Positions 62,601 through 64,000 of a stretch of DNA of 64,000 nucleotides are shown one piece after another. The translations under genes and the position numbers were made by a program. The notes beneath the pieces were generated by a model, which saw nothing but the letters and a program-made list of their open reading frames with translations, was not told where the DNA came from and searched no databases. Within the stretch, counting starts at the first letter, position 1. Each line of letters starts with the position of its first letter. This DNA comes from Lagopus muta (lineage: Eukaryota; Chordata; Aves; Galliformes; Phasianidae). The stretch is from NCBI RefSeq assembly GCF_023343835.1, contig NC_064435.1:60533634-60597633 (forward strand), in the 5' to 3' direction.

Positions 62601-64000
62601 TGTGACTTACCTTAATTCTTTTGCAGAATGCTGCATTAGAGAAACAGAAGCAAAAGAAATGTTGATCACTTTCCCATTAAAACACATAGTTCAGTTCTAA
62701 GAAGTTCTGCTCATGCAGTATTACTGGCTATGCTTTTTTTTCCACTTTTGTTTCCTAGTGAAACATTGCAGGTTTACTCTATAGTGCCATTTAGTTACCA
62801 TTCTGTTTGGAAGCTGAGACAGGTCATAAACAGCAACTACTGAAATATTCAGCTCAGTCCTTTACCTTTCAGTGCTTGGAGAAATGTAATCTGTTGTTTA
62901 CTAATATCTGGACACTTGTATGTAATTACAGCAATGCACCTGGCATTCTGTAAATAATTCTTTACATTTTTCTTTTAAAGAGTATATATGTTTCATATAA
63001 TTGTAAGCCTTGCACCAACAACGGATTTCTCACATTAAAACTTCATAGTATCAGTTGATAAACACAGCCAGTGGAGTACAGCCAACCTCTCTTTTCATCC
63101 ACACTATAAAAAAAAAATCCTCTTTGTTCCTTTGCTGTGACATGGATATTGATGCATGGATATTGATGCATTAGTGGTATGGGCTAGTATCTGGACAAAG
63201 TAAGACATGAAATTGTAACAAGCCAACAGCTTCACTGTATTGACCAAACATAATCTTTTACCTCAAAGGCAATCCCAGCAGTCAGAGAGAACAATTTTAC
63301 TGAGTGCTTGCTATTTTCAAATCATCTTTTTTAAAGGACAAAAGAACAAAGTGAACAATATCCTCAGATCTCTGTTAACTCTTTAACTGCAACTCTGAAG
63401 GAAGTACGCAGTACCAGAACACTGATGACTAAGACCCTCTGAATGAATCAATGATGTGATACTGTTGTTGCAATTCAGCTGCTCACCCCAAGAAACCTAG
63501 AACTGCACAGTTCCAGCACTGGCGCTTATACAGACAATTCTGACTTAAGTTGTAAAAGAAAAAATAAACAAAGAGAAGTAACATTGATGGTACCCCTTCT
63601 CAAAGTATGGCTGTTCAGAGTACTGACTGAAATCTGCACTGTGGTATTCAATAATTATTTCTGCTAAATTCTTCTGGAATAAAGCGCACTCATATTACTC
63701 ACAGGCATCTTATAAGAATGCAATCATGGCTCAAGCAAAAAACCTCAAAACTCTGTATGTTTAAATAAAGCTCTAGGCAGCTAACATTTTCTGACAACCA
63801 ATCTCAACAGATATGGTAAATACTTATTTAGGTATCAAGAAAAAAATGATAGTATAAGGGCCTAATTGTCAGAGCATGGCACTGAGTTTCACTCAACAAT
63901 TCTTGCATATATTTCAATATCCGGTGGCTGACCTGTGGGTAATCTTAGAAAGATTTTCAATTTCAGTATAAAGATTTCCAGGGGATAAATAAATCCCCAT
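59695..64000 (-). other. GALNT12: GALNT12 intron 7 (partial)
   Basis: No exon 7 (expected to encode a KDFKWFLE-like segment) was found, so intron 7 runs past the window edge. It holds a 14-bp tandem duplication and a minus-strand ORF of 76 codons at 59742-59972 that I do not recognise. Confidence 0.75.
63141..63168. repeat. 14-bp exact tandem duplication
   Basis: CATGGATATTGATG twice in a row, in GALNT12 intron 7. Confidence 0.95.

Noticed and set aside
62618..62637. 20-base segment between a good acceptor and GTAAGT on the minus strand in GALNT12 intron 7
   Set aside because: It would shift the reading frame, has no counterpart in human GALNT12 that I know, and is probably a cryptic splice pair.
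1..64000. CRISPR arrays, tRNA or rRNA genes, prokaryotic operons, endogenous retroviral coding regions
   Set aside because: None seen: no regularly spaced repeats, no rRNA-like sequence, and no recognisable gag, pol or env open frames.

Overview
This window looks like nuclear DNA from a bird, probably a galliform such as chicken, turkey or quail. It is AT-rich and intron-rich. It carries at least eight 3' fragments of CR1 LINEs, the dominant avian retrotransposon, and a short mariner derivative resembling the chicken Galluhop/Mariner1 family. There is no prokaryotic gene organisation. Most open reading frames longer than 60 codons are chance ORFs. Five coding exons are well supported, all on the minus strand. 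Species is inferred from repeats and gene similarity, not from a database search.

Right part (about 50.3-64 kb): the last three coding exons of GALNT12, a Golgi polypeptide GalNAc-transferase, encoding most of the C-terminal ricin-type lectin domain. They lie at 59694-59581, 52964-52809 and 50441-50304, with clean splice sites and matching phases. Earlier exons must lie beyond the right edge. Intron 8 holds the mariner derivative and a CR1 fragment; intron 9 holds two weak candidate exons on the opposite strand.

Middle (about 42.1-50.3 kb): roughly 7 kb between GALNT12 and GABBR2 with three CR1 fragments in a row, then a strong CpG island around GABBR2 exon 1 (43243-42929). That exon encodes the signal peptide and start of the Venus-flytrap domain of the GABA-B receptor subunit 2. 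The upstream flank carries a long purine-rich strand, including a 22-G run, an AG repeat and an A run.

Left part (1 to about 42 kb): intronic or intergenic DNA with no recognisable exon except one striking item. At 29763-29518, same strand and 13 kb downstream of GABBR2 exon 1, lies a second first-exon-like unit. It has its own start codon, signal peptide, the SxxGLxP and GVLPAVxLA motifs of GABBR2, and a phase-0 splice donor at the homologous position, yet is only about 40% identical to GABBR2 exon 1. It is either an alternative first exon of GABBR2 or the first exon of a diverged GABA-B-like receptor gene. No exon 2 for either was found, so the window does not decide. This is the most interesting feature here.

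Functionally, the two GABA-B-type exons belong to neuronal class C GPCRs that work as heterodimers. GALNT12 starts mucin-type O-glycosylation and is only a positional neighbour. In human, from memory, ANKS6 lies between GABBR2 and GALNT12, and GALNT12 is on the opposite strand to GABBR2; here both are on the same strand about 7 kb apart, suggesting a rearrangement.
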